From positions 1 to 12,011 of the forward strand of contig CAYLGY010000079.1 of the NCBI GenBank assembly GCA_964383325.1: a stretch of 12,011 bases of DNA, given 5' to 3'. The notes under the pieces are model-generated. The model did not search any database and was not told the DNA's origin. It saw nothing but the letters and a program-made list of their open reading frames with translations. A program made the translations under genes and the position numbers. Positions 6,070 through 12,011 of the stretch are shown here, in pieces. Every line of letters begins with the position of its first letter. The stretch's first letter is position 1. Source of the DNA: CAYLGY01 sp964383325. GTDB taxonomy: Bacteria; Pseudomonadota; Alphaproteobacteria; Rhizobiales; Rhizobiaceae.

Positions 6070-6654
6070 ATGCTCCGAAAACTCTACGACTGGACCCTGT
6101 CCCTGGCCAAGACGCGGCACGCCGAAAGGATGCTGGCCGGCGTCTCGTTCATCGAGAGTTCCGTCTTTCCGATTCCCCCGGACGTGCTGCTCGTTCCGAT
6201 GGTGCTTGCCGACCGGACGAAATGGATCCGCTATGCGGCGATCTGCACCATCGCCTCCGTGCTGGGCGCCTATCTTGGCTATGCCATCGGCGCATTGCTG
6301 TATGAGACCGTCGGCAGGCCGGTGCTCGCCTTCTACGGCCTGCAGGAGGCCTTTGACGATATTTCGGCGCGCTACAATTCCGATTGGGGCGTTTGGGCAA
6401 TCCTGGTCGGCGCCATCACCCCCTTCCCCTACAAGGTGCTGACGATCTTCTCGGGCGTGACCGGCCTCAACCTCCTCACGCTTACCCTGTTCTCGATCGT
6501 CGGCCGCGGGTTCCGCTTCTTCCTCGTAGGCTGGCTGCTCTGGCGATTCGGAACGCCGGTCCGGCTTTTCATCGAGCGCTATCTTGGTCTGCTCTTCACA
6601 TTGTTCATGTTGCTGCTGATTGGCGGTTTCGTCGCGCTACGCTATCTTGTATAG
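6070..6654 (+). CDS. YqaA family (DedA/SNARE-associated-like) inner-membrane protein
   Basis: A 194-residue polytopic inner-membrane protein related to the DedA/VTT superfamily, whose better-studied members act in lipid carrier recycling and envelope homeostasis; the YqaA branch itself has no defined reaction. Visible motifs are FIESSVFPIPPDVLLVPM (27-44), the glycine-rich helix VLGAYLGYAIGALLYE (64-79), the re-entrant motif GAITPFPYKVLTIFSGVTG (114-132), and the conserved Arg cluster GRGFRFF (145-151). The last helix (about 172-190) ends the protein. The frame is open upstream to 5884, but that part overlaps the tRNA gene, so the ATG at 6070 is chosen, where the family N-terminus begins (MLRKLYDWTLSLA); its ribosome site is weak. 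dsbB starts 9 bases after the stop, so the two genes are probably cotranscribed. Confidence 0.9.
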   Translation: MLRKLYDWTLSLAKTRHAERMLAGVSFIESSVFPIPPDVLLVPMVLADRTKWIRYAAICTIASVLGAYLGYAIGALLYETVGRPVLAFYGLQEAFDDISARYNSDWGVWAILVGAITPFPYKVLTIFSGVTGLNLLTLTLFSIVGRGFRFFLVGWLLWRFGTPVRLFIERYLGLLFTLFMLLLIGGFVALRYLV

Positions 6655-6663
6655 GCAATTCCC

Positions 6664-7191
6664 GTGAACGGCTTGAGAGAGAATTTCCAGACTGTCTGCG
6701 CCGCGGCGCTGGCCGCCGGCATGAGCGTGACCGTTGGAACGGCGCTCGCCTTCGAGCATGTTGGCGGGTATATCCCGTGCAAGCTCTGCCTCGAACAGCG
6801 CGTCCCCTATTATGTCGGCATTCCGCTGATGCTGCTGGCCACGGTCCTGTCCCGGCGGGGCGGTTTCTCGCAGCTGACGCGGCTATTGCTGCTGGCCGGC
6901 GCCGGTTTGATGCTGTGGGGCCTTGGCCTTGCCATCTACCATTCCGGCGTCGAATGGCACTGGTGGCCAGGGCCGACGGATTGCGGAATTGGCGGCGCCG
7001 CGCCTGCGGGAAGCGGCCAGGGCGTGCTGGACATGCTCGATGATTTCGTGCCGCCTGCCTGCGACGAGGCCGCCGGCCGGTTCCTCGGGCTTTCCTTTGC
7101 AGGGTGGAACGTGATTGCCAGCCTGGTCCTGGCGGCGCTGGCCCTTGCGGGCGCCCTGCACCGTCAGGGCTCCAGCTCGACATCCCAATAG
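6664..7191 (+). CDS. dsbB: Disulfide bond formation protein B
   Basis: A 175-residue inner-membrane quinone reductase that reoxidises periplasmic DsbA and so drives disulfide formation. Both cysteine pairs are present: Cys39-x-x-Cys42 in IPCKLCLEQR, and Cys107 plus Cys133 in the second periplasmic loop (PTDC and PPACDEA), equivalent to the E. coli pairs. Four membrane helices are evident (about 11-30, 47-63, 73-92, 147-165). HSGVEWHWWPGPTDC (93-107) and PPACDEAAGRFLGLSFAGWN (130-149) are typical of alphaproteobacterial DsbB. The start is GTG at 6664 with AGG 8 bases upstream; no better start is nearby. The 3' end overlaps the convergent HNH gene by 28 bases. Candidate clients in this window include the DUF922 protein, which keeps two cysteines after export. 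No dsbA gene is seen here. Confidence 0.95.
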   Translation: MNGLRENFQTVCAAALAAGMSVTVGTALAFEHVGGYIPCKLCLEQRVPYYVGIPLMLLATVLSRRGGFSQLTRLLLLAGAGLMLWGLGLAIYHSGVEWHWWPGPTDCGIGGAAPAGSGQGVLDMLDDFVPPACDEAAGRFLGLSFAGWNVIASLVLAALALAGALHRQGSSSTSQ

Positions 7192-7721
7192 AGAAAATCG
7201 ATCCAGCTCTCATGCAGATGGTTGGGCGGGAAGCGCCGCCCGATCCGTTGCAGCTCGATCACGGTCGGCCGGTAGGGCTTCTGCAAGGGCCACATGCCTG
7301 CATCTGCCGGCATCATGCCGCCCTTCGCCAGATTGCAGGGGGAACATGCCGCGACGACATTCTCCCAGGTCGTAGCCCCGCCGGCGCGCCGCGGAATGAC
7401 ATGATCGAAGGTGAGGTCCCGGGACGACCGGCAATATTGGCAGCGAAACCCGTCGCGCAGGAAGACATTGAACCGGGTAAAGGCGGGATAGGAGGAAGGC
7501 CGGACATAATTCTTCAGCGAAACGACGCTCGGCACATGCATCGTGAACGAAGGCGACGACACGCATTGCTCATATTCCGCCACGATGTTCACCCGGTCAA
7601 GAAACACGGCGCGGATGGCGTCCTGCCAGGACCACAGGGAAAGCGGAAAATAGCTCAGCGGCCGGTAGTCAGCATTGAGAACCAGCACAGGCAGACCATT
7701 TGACGGCACGGCGATTGTCAA
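7164..7721 (-). CDS. HNH endonuclease
   Basis: A 185-residue protein with a C-terminal-half HNH nuclease fold: zinc pair Cys94-x-x-Cys97 (CQYC), the catalytic DHVIPR motif with His107, Asn121 in WENVVAACSPCN, and zinc pair Cys126-x-x-Cys129. The N-terminal half (ALVLNAD-like VLVLNADYRPLSYFPLSLWS, 13-32) is shared by a chromosomal HNH group common in alphaproteobacteria, whose substrate and role are not established to my knowledge. No toxin, intein or restriction partner is adjacent. The start is uncertain: I use TTG at 7721 because GGGAG sits 8 bases upstream, while GTG at 7730 would add three residues but overlaps that ribosome site. It is downstream of the AlkA-type gene by about 80 bases, across an unusual inverted repeat. 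Its 3' end overlaps dsbB by 28 bases. Confidence 0.9.
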   Translation of the reverse strand: MTIAVPSNGLPVLVLNADYRPLSYFPLSLWSWQDAIRAVFLDRVNIVAEYEQCVSSPSFTMHVPSVVSLKNYVRPSSYPAFTRFNVFLRDGFRCQYCRSSRDLTFDHVIPRRAGGATTWENVVAACSPCNLAKGGMMPADAGMWPLQKPYRPTVIELQRIGRRFPPNHLHESWIDFLYWDVELEP

Positions 7722-7765
7722 GAATCGCACTCCCGGGGTGAACAGCCTGCGCTATTTTATGCCTT

Positions 7766-7838
7766 TCCTGCCGGAGATGTGAAGGCCTGTCGATCGATCC
7801 GCATTTACTTTCCTGCCGCTCGGGGATCTCCGGCAGGA
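7766..7838. repeat. Nested inverted repeat between glycosylase and HNH genes
   Basis: TCCTGCCGGAGAT (7766-7778) and its exact reverse complement ATCTCCGGCAGGA (7826-7838) form a 13-base-pair perfect inverted repeat. A second partial copy, TCCTGCCG at 7811-7818, can pair with 7831-7838 instead (8 base pairs, 12-base loop). One arm lies within the last codons of the AlkA-type gene, another overlaps its end, and the third is in the intergenic DNA before the HNH gene. On the minus-strand mRNA these would be mutually exclusive hairpins. There is no U-tract, so it is not a standard terminator. Confidence 0.7.
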
Positions 7839-8485
7839 GAGCCGTCCCGGCCCCGCATGCCGCGATAATAGGACCAGAACAGCCGCGCGGCGACGCTTCG
7901 CCATGGCGACCAGGGCAGGGAAATTTCCGCAAGCTCCCGGATGGAGGGCCGTTGCGGCAATGCGAGCCCGCGCGCCACGGCGTGCTGCAGCGCCAGATCG
8001 CCGGCGGGAAACACGTCCGCATGCCCGGCTGCGAAAAGCAGATAGCATTGCGCGGTCCACGGCCCGATGCCCACAATGGCCGTCAGCCGCGAGCAGGCCG
8101 TCTCCGCATCGGCTTCGGCCAGTCCCGCCAGTTCCAGCCGGCCTTCATCGAGCGCCGCGGCGACAGCCCGCAGCGTGCGTTGCTTGGGCCGCGACAGGCC
8201 CGCCTCGCGCAGGAGGCTGTCCGGGGCGAGAAGCACCGCTTCCGGCGTCAACGGATCGAGCAGGCCGCGCAGCCGGGCTTCCATTGCAGCGGCGCTGGCA
8301 GCCGAGACCTGCTGCGCGAGGATGATGCCGGCGAGGCTTGCAAAGCCTTCGGGCCTGCGCCGGAGCGGCACGAGGCCCGCCTCGCGTCGAACCCTCCCCA
8401 GTCGCGGATCGGCCTCGCAAAGGGCGTCCAGTGCCGCCGCAATGTCGGCCTCGGTGTCGATTTTCGCAAGATTCCGTCTTTCCAT
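7805..8485 (-). CDS. DNA-3-methyladenine glycosylase II family (AlkA-type, HhH-GPD)
   Basis: A 226-residue base-excision repair enzyme that hydrolyses the N-glycosidic bond of alkylated purines, leaving an abasic site. The HhH-GPD core is evident: FASLAGIILAQQVSAASAAA (48-67), the helix-hairpin-helix LTAIVGIGPWTA (134-145), and the catalytic Asp163 in VFPAGDLALQHAV. The compact length and lack of the AlkA N-terminal beta domain match the short AlkA-type group common in alphaproteobacteria. The absence of a C-terminal Cys cluster argues against the iron-sulfur EndoIII/MutY branch. The ATG at 8485 begins MERRNLAKI and is 67 bases from the divergent gluQRS start. No upstream ada gene or Ada-type operator was recognised, so inducibility is unknown. 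The HNH gene follows on the same strand. Confidence 0.9.
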   Translation of the reverse strand: MERRNLAKIDTEADIAAALDALCEADPRLGRVRREAGLVPLRRRPEGFASLAGIILAQQVSAASAAAMEARLRGLLDPLTPEAVLLAPDSLLREAGLSRPKQRTLRAVAAALDEGRLELAGLAEADAETACSRLTAIVGIGPWTAQCYLLFAAGHADVFPAGDLALQHAVARGLALPQRPSIRELAEISLPWSPWRSVAARLFWSYYRGMRGRDGSPAGDPRAAGK

Positions 8486-8552
8486 GTCGGACAGTCTACG
8501 TCAGAAATCAGCCGGAAACGACTTGCAGGATGAAGACCCGGGAACCTTTGCC

Positions 8553-9464
8553 ATGCAGCAGGCGGTCTTTCGATTTGCACCCAGCCCCAACGGCCTGCTC
8601 CATCTCGGGCATGCCTATTGCGTGCTCCTCAACCAGAAACTGCAGCGCGCCAGTGGCGGCAGGTTGCTGCTGCGGATCGAGGATATCGACCTGACGCGCG
8701 CCGAGCCCGCGCTCGAGCGCGCCATGCTGGAGGATCTTGACTGGCTCGGGGTCGAGTTCGAGCCCGGGATCCGCCGGCAATCGGAGCATTTCGCCGACTA
8801 TGAGGCGGCGCTGGAGATTTTGCGCGACGAAGGACTTGCCTATCCTGCCTTCATGAGCCGCAGTGAAGTTCGCCATCGCATTGCCGATCTCGAGGCATCC
8901 GGGGTCGTCTGGCCCCGCGACCCGGAAGGGGTGCCGCATTACCCCGGCGACGACCGCCAGCTCAGCGAACGCGTCCGCCGCCAGCGCATCGCCGCTGGCG
9001 AGCCCTTTGCCTGGCGCCTCGACATGCAGGCGGCGATCGCCTGCGCGAGTGCGGGGATCGAGTGGCGTGAGGAAGGCGCCGGCCCGCTGGGAGAGACGGG
9101 AGACTGCCGGTTCGATCCGGCGCTCTGGGGCGACGTCGTCATCGCGCGCCGCGACGCGCCTGCGAGCTATCATCTCGCCGTGGTCATCGACGATGCGCTG
9201 CAGAATGTCAGCCATGTCGTGCGCGGTCGCGATCTCTTCCATGCCACCGCGATCCAGCGGCTGCTGCAGGAACTGCTCGGCCTGCCCGTGCCCCGCTATC
9301 ACCACCACCGGCTCGTATTGGCAGAGGACGGGCGCAAGCTCTCCAAGAGCCGGGGAGACACGTCGCTCGCCTCGCTGCGCAGGGCCGGAATGACGCGCCG
9401 CGATATCGTCCGGATGCTGGACGATGCGCATCTCTCCGGTCCCTTCCCCGCGATCGCGATTTGA
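8553..9464 (+). CDS. gluQRS: Glutamyl-queuosine tRNA(Asp) synthetase
   Basis: A 303-residue paralogue of the glutamyl-tRNA synthetase catalytic domain that attaches glutamate to the queuosine base at position 34 of tRNA-Asp. It has the class I motifs: APSPNGLLHLGHA with HLGH at 17-20, RIEDIDLTRAEP (41-52), ASYHLAVVIDDALQNVSHVV (204-223), and KLSKS (262-266). It ends soon after KLSKS, so the anticodon-binding domain of true GltX is absent, which identifies it as GluQRS. The start is ATG 8553, with GGGAA about 8 bases before; the upstream open frame is an artefact antisense to the glycosylase gene. The zinc-binding cysteines of the E. coli enzyme are missing: the region reads YPAFMSRSEVRHR (98-110). 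The C-terminal TGA overlaps the -35 box of the next gene's promoter. Confidence 0.94.
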   Translation: MQQAVFRFAPSPNGLLHLGHAYCVLLNQKLQRASGGRLLLRIEDIDLTRAEPALERAMLEDLDWLGVEFEPGIRRQSEHFADYEAALEILRDEGLAYPAFMSRSEVRHRIADLEASGVVWPRDPEGVPHYPGDDRQLSERVRRQRIAAGEPFAWRLDMQAAIACASAGIEWREEGAGPLGETGDCRFDPALWGDVVIARRDAPASYHLAVVIDDALQNVSHVVRGRDLFHATAIQRLLQELLGLPVPRYHHHRLVLAEDGRKLSKSRGDTSLASLRRAGMTRRDIVRMLDDAHLSGPFPAIAI

Positions 9465-9489
9465 CAGCGCGGAACCGGACGACTAGAAG
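9461..9489 (+). promoter_or_regulatory. Promoter of the NusG-paralogue gene
   Basis: A consensus -35 box TTGACA (9461-9466), which includes the gluQRS stop codon, and a -10 box TAGAAG (9484-9489) are separated by 17 bases. The predicted start near 9496 leaves a leader of about 17 bases before the ATG at 9513. This is one of the best promoter matches in the window. Confidence 0.55.
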
Positions 9490-9512
9490 AAATTCGTGGC
9501 GCGGGGGCTGCC

Positions 9513-10100
9513 ATGAAATCGGAATCCACAATGCATCGAATCCTGCCAACGGCACCGGCCCGGAAAGCTGCGCCGGCCAGCGATTGCCCGAAAAGGGACA
9601 TCGGGGAAAAATGGTATGTCGCGGCCACCAAGGCCGGACGCGAGCAATATGCGCGCCATCATCTGGAAAACCAGCAGTTCGAGGTATTCCTGCCCATGCT
9701 GAGGCGGACGGTCCGGTCCGGCAGGCGGCTGATCGACCGGCAGGAATCCTGTTTTCCGGGCTATGTCTTCATCCGTTTCGACGCGGCGCTGCCTGCCTGG
9801 CGCTCGGTGAATTCCACGCGCGGCGTGCGCAGCCTCATCATGTCCGGGGAACGGCCGATCCCCTTGCCAGGCGGCTTTGTCGAGGAGCTTCGCGCCTCGG
9901 CCTGCGCTTCCGGCCTGATCCGGCCGGAGCATCGCTTCCAGCCGGGAGATCGCGTCAGGATCATTGCCGGCCCCTTTGCCGAGCTGGTCGGGACGCTGGC
10001 GCAAATGGAAAGCCGAGGGCGGCTCGGCATCCTGGTCGAATTGCTGAACGGGACCGTGCCGCTGTCCATCGATCCCTGTCATCTGGTGCCGGCCGCCTGA
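9513..10100 (+). CDS. NusG-family transcription elongation/antitermination paralogue
   Basis: A 195-residue protein with an N-terminal NGN domain (about 33-127: KWYVAATKAGREQYARHHLE, VFLPMLRRT, CFPGYVFIRFD) and a C-terminal KOW domain (about 143-180: FQPGDRVRIIAGPFAELVG). This is the architecture of NusG, RfaH and related specialised factors that bind the RNA polymerase clamp. It is not the housekeeping nusG, since there is no secE or rplK next to it. The 32-residue N-terminal extension before the NGN domain is also unlike NusG. Two starts are possible, ATG 9513 and ATG 9531; I take the first because it lies 24 bases after a good promoter. No ops-type element was seen. It precedes an ABC transporter binding-protein gene by 137 bases, so it may act on that transcript or on a distant locus; which one cannot be told here. 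Confidence 0.88.
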   Translation: MKSESTMHRILPTAPARKAAPASDCPKRDIGEKWYVAATKAGREQYARHHLENQQFEVFLPMLRRTVRSGRRLIDRQESCFPGYVFIRFDAALPAWRSVNSTRGVRSLIMSGERPIPLPGGFVEELRASACASGLIRPEHRFQPGDRVRIIAGPFAELVGTLAQMESRGRLGILVELLNGTVPLSIDPCHLVPAA

Positions 10101-10237
10101 CGGCCAGCGAGACCGGATGAGCTGCCTGGAAGGGTCTTTCCAACCCTGCAACCCCGTCAGCCTCCGCCGCCATTCCTCTGGACCTGACTTCGCATTGCTG
10201 GCAGGATGCGGAGCAGCATACTACAGGGAGGAGTGGC

Positions 10238-11812
10238 ATGTTGAGGAAGTTCTTGCTCGGTGGGGCTCTGGCCGCCATCGCCCTATCCAGCGCGAGTGCA
10301 GAAACCATCCGTTGGGCGGCTGCCGGGGACAGCCTGACACTGGACCCGCATGCGCAGAACGAGGGCCCGACCCATACGCTGAGCCATCAGATCTACGAAC
10401 CGTTGCTGCATCGCGACATGGCCGGAAAGATCGTTCCTGCGCTGGCCACGGAATGGTCCCCGACGGAGAATCCGGACATCTGGGAATTCAAGCTTCGCCA
10501 GGGGGTCAAGTTCCACGATGGCGCCAGCATGACCGCGGAGGATGTGGTGTTTTCCCTCAACCGGGCCCGGCACCCCGACAGCGCCATGCGCGATCTTCTG
10601 GCATCGGTCATCGATGTGATCGCCGTCGACGAATATACCGTGCATATCGTGACAGACGGTCCCAATCCGATCCTGCCGTCCAATCTTACCAATCTCTTCA
10701 TCATGGACAAGGGCTGGTCCGAGACCAACAATGTCGTCAAGCCGCAGGACTACAAGAGCGGCGAGGAAAATTACGCCGTGCGCAATGCCAATGGCACCGG
10801 CGCCTACAGGCTGGCCAGCCGCGAACCCGACGCGCGCACGGTGCTTGTGGCAAACGAGGATTATTGGGGCATTGGCGAGTTTCCGCTCGGGGCCTCGGAG
10901 CTGATCTTCACGCCGATCCAGAACGCGGCGACGCGTGTCGCGGCGCTGCTCTCCGGCGAAGTGGATTTCATTCAGGACGTCCCGGTGCAGGATCTCGAAC
11001 GGGTGGCGGCGACGGAAGGGCTGGACGTGCGGACGGCACCACAGAACCGGGTGATCTTCTTCGGCATGAATGTGGGCGATGCGGACCTCGAATCGGACGA
11101 TGTCGAGGGCCGGAATCCGTTTGCCAGCGTTGAGGTACGCAAGGCCATGAACCTCGCCATCGATCGCGAGGCGATCCGGCAGGTGGTGATGCGCGGCCAG
11201 TCAATCCCCGCGGGGATGATCGCGCCGCCCTTCGTCCATGGCTGGACAGAGGAGCTGGACAGCCTCCCCGAGGGAGGCGTGGAGCGGGCGCGCGAGCTCA
11301 TGGCGGAAGCCGGCTTTGCCGATGGTTTCTCGGTGCGGCTCGATTGCCCCAATGACCGCTACGTCAATGATGAGGGCATTTGCCAGGCCGTGGTCGGCAT
11401 GCTGGCACAGATCGGCATCAAGGTGAATCTCGACGCCAAGACCAAGGCGCTGCATTTTCCGCTGATCGAGAATCTGGAGACCGACTTCTTCCTGCTCGGA
11501 TGGGGCGTGCCGACCTTCGATTCCGAATATATCTTCAGCTTCCTGGTGCATAGCCGCGACGACACCCATGGGTCCTTCAACGGCACGCGCTATTCCAATC
11601 CGGAGCTTGACGCCAGGATCGAGTCGCTGGCATCGGAAACGGATCTGGACCTGCGCGATGCGACGATTGCCGAAATCTGGGAGACGGTGCAGGAAGAGAC
11701 GATCTATCTGCCGGTCCACCATCAGGTTCTCAACTGGGGCATCCGGTCTGATCTCCGTTTCGACGTGCAGCCGGAAGACCAGCCCCACTTCAAGTATCTG
11801 CAGATCGACTGA
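10238..11812 (+). CDS. ABC transporter substrate-binding protein, family 5 (peptide/opine type)
   Basis: A 524-residue periplasmic binding protein of the SBP_bac_5 family (DppA/OppA-like), which captures peptides, opines or similar ligands for an ABC importer. The N-terminus MLRKFLLGGALAAIALSSAS is a Sec signal peptide with likely cleavage after Ala21, before ETIRWA; there is no lipobox cysteine, so it is probably soluble in the periplasm. Family landmarks are LDPHAQNEG (35-43), QIYEPLLHRD, WEFKLRQGVKFHDGASMTAE followed by DVVFSLNRA, NGTGAYRL, and VRKAMNLAIDREAI. The ATG at 10238 has an excellent GGGAGGAG ribosome site 5 bases upstream. Full length is typical. The ligand cannot be read from sequence. 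Permease genes would be expected downstream, but no convincing start is visible before the window ends. Confidence 0.95.
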   Translation: MLRKFLLGGALAAIALSSASAETIRWAAAGDSLTLDPHAQNEGPTHTLSHQIYEPLLHRDMAGKIVPALATEWSPTENPDIWEFKLRQGVKFHDGASMTAEDVVFSLNRARHPDSAMRDLLASVIDVIAVDEYTVHIVTDGPNPILPSNLTNLFIMDKGWSETNNVVKPQDYKSGEENYAVRNANGTGAYRLASREPDARTVLVANEDYWGIGEFPLGASELIFTPIQNAATRVAALLSGEVDFIQDVPVQDLERVAATEGLDVRTAPQNRVIFFGMNVGDADLESDDVEGRNPFASVEVRKAMNLAIDREAIRQVVMRGQSIPAGMIAPPFVHGWTEELDSLPEGGVERARELMAEAGFADGFSVRLDCPNDRYVNDEGICQAVVGMLAQIGIKVNLDAKTKALHFPLIENLETDFFLLGWGVPTFDSEYIFSFLVHSRDDTHGSFNGTRYSNPELDARIESLASETDLDLRDATIAEIWETVQEETIYLPVHHQVLNWGIRSDLRFDVQPEDQPHFKYLQID

Positions 11813-12011
11813 GAGCCCTCGCATGCCGCGCGCGGCAGGAGCGGGGTACGCAACAAGGACAATGACGGCAGTCACCCGCGGCGCATCGGTTCGCGGGTCG
11901 GCGCCGTTCGGGGTCGGCGCGCCATGACCGGAGCAGCATATGGAGCGGCATGGAGGCTGCGGGCCGGCTGCGCTCGTCGGCGCTCCGGCGCGATTAACGG
12001 GCCGCCGGCAT
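11813..12011. other. Terminal intergenic stretch with a hairpin
   Basis: No supported gene. Short frames are open to the edge from ATG 11925 and ATG 11940, but neither has a convincing ribosome site or membrane-protein character. ACCCGCG (11874-11880) and CGCGGGT (11892-11898) form a 7-base-pair stem with an 11-base loop and no U-tract, and GCCGCGCGCGGC (11825-11836) is a perfect palindrome. In binding-protein operons such hairpins often protect the binding-protein mRNA or limit read-through; that is inference here. Confidence 0.35.

Noticed and set aside
8067..8552. N-terminal extension of gluQRS (162 codons in frame)
   Set aside because: It is antisense to the AlkA-type glycosylase and has low-complexity Ser/Arg/Ala composition; the class I synthetase fold begins at ATG 8553.
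10195..10224. Promoter-like TTGCTG / TACTAC pair before the ABC binding-protein gene
   Set aside because: The -10 box would directly abut the ribosome site and the start would fall inside it, leaving no usable leader.
1..12011. CRISPR array, insertion sequence or rRNA
   Set aside because: No regularly spaced repeats, no transposase or terminal inverted repeats of IS type, and no rRNA sequence were seen.

Overview
The window looks like chromosome of an alphaproteobacterium, most likely of the order Hyphomicrobiales (Rhizobiales). The evidence is GC-rich coding DNA, the order twin-transmembrane protein / PduO-type adenosyltransferase / etfB, a small Sel1 protein typical of the class, and an Omp25/31-like beta-barrel. 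I do not assign a genus. Most of it is ordinary core-genome housekeeping; the unusual material is concentrated between about 4570 and 5920.

Layout. Positions 1-2321 (minus strand) read, in transcription order, a 64-residue twin-transmembrane protein, a PduO-type cob(I)alamin adenosyltransferase, a rhomboid protease, and then, behind a separate promoter, etfB (its 3' end is cut by the window edge). Positions 2547-4566 (plus strand) hold a YihY/BrkB membrane protein, a Sel1-repeat protein and a secreted DUF922 putative zinc protease. Positions 4567-4974 have no gene but carry a chain of bulged hairpins ending in a strong intrinsic terminator, which is a candidate small RNA or structured 3' UTR. 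Positions 4975-5833 are a damaged patch: an outer-membrane beta-barrel gene that has lost its 5' end, then an unrecognised frameshifted coding remnant, directly abutting the 3' end of a tRNA-Leu(CAA) gene.

Positions 6070-7191 (plus) encode a YqaA/DedA-type membrane protein followed by DsbB. Positions 7164-8485 (minus) encode an AlkA-type DNA glycosylase followed by an HNH endonuclease, whose 3' end overlaps dsbB. Positions 8553-11812 (plus) encode GluQRS, then a stand-alone NusG-family paralogue with its own promoter, then a family-5 (peptide/opine type) ABC transporter binding protein that probably opens a transporter operon continuing past the window. Functional themes are electron transfer and B12 metabolism, envelope and redox folding, DNA repair, tRNA modification and peptide uptake.
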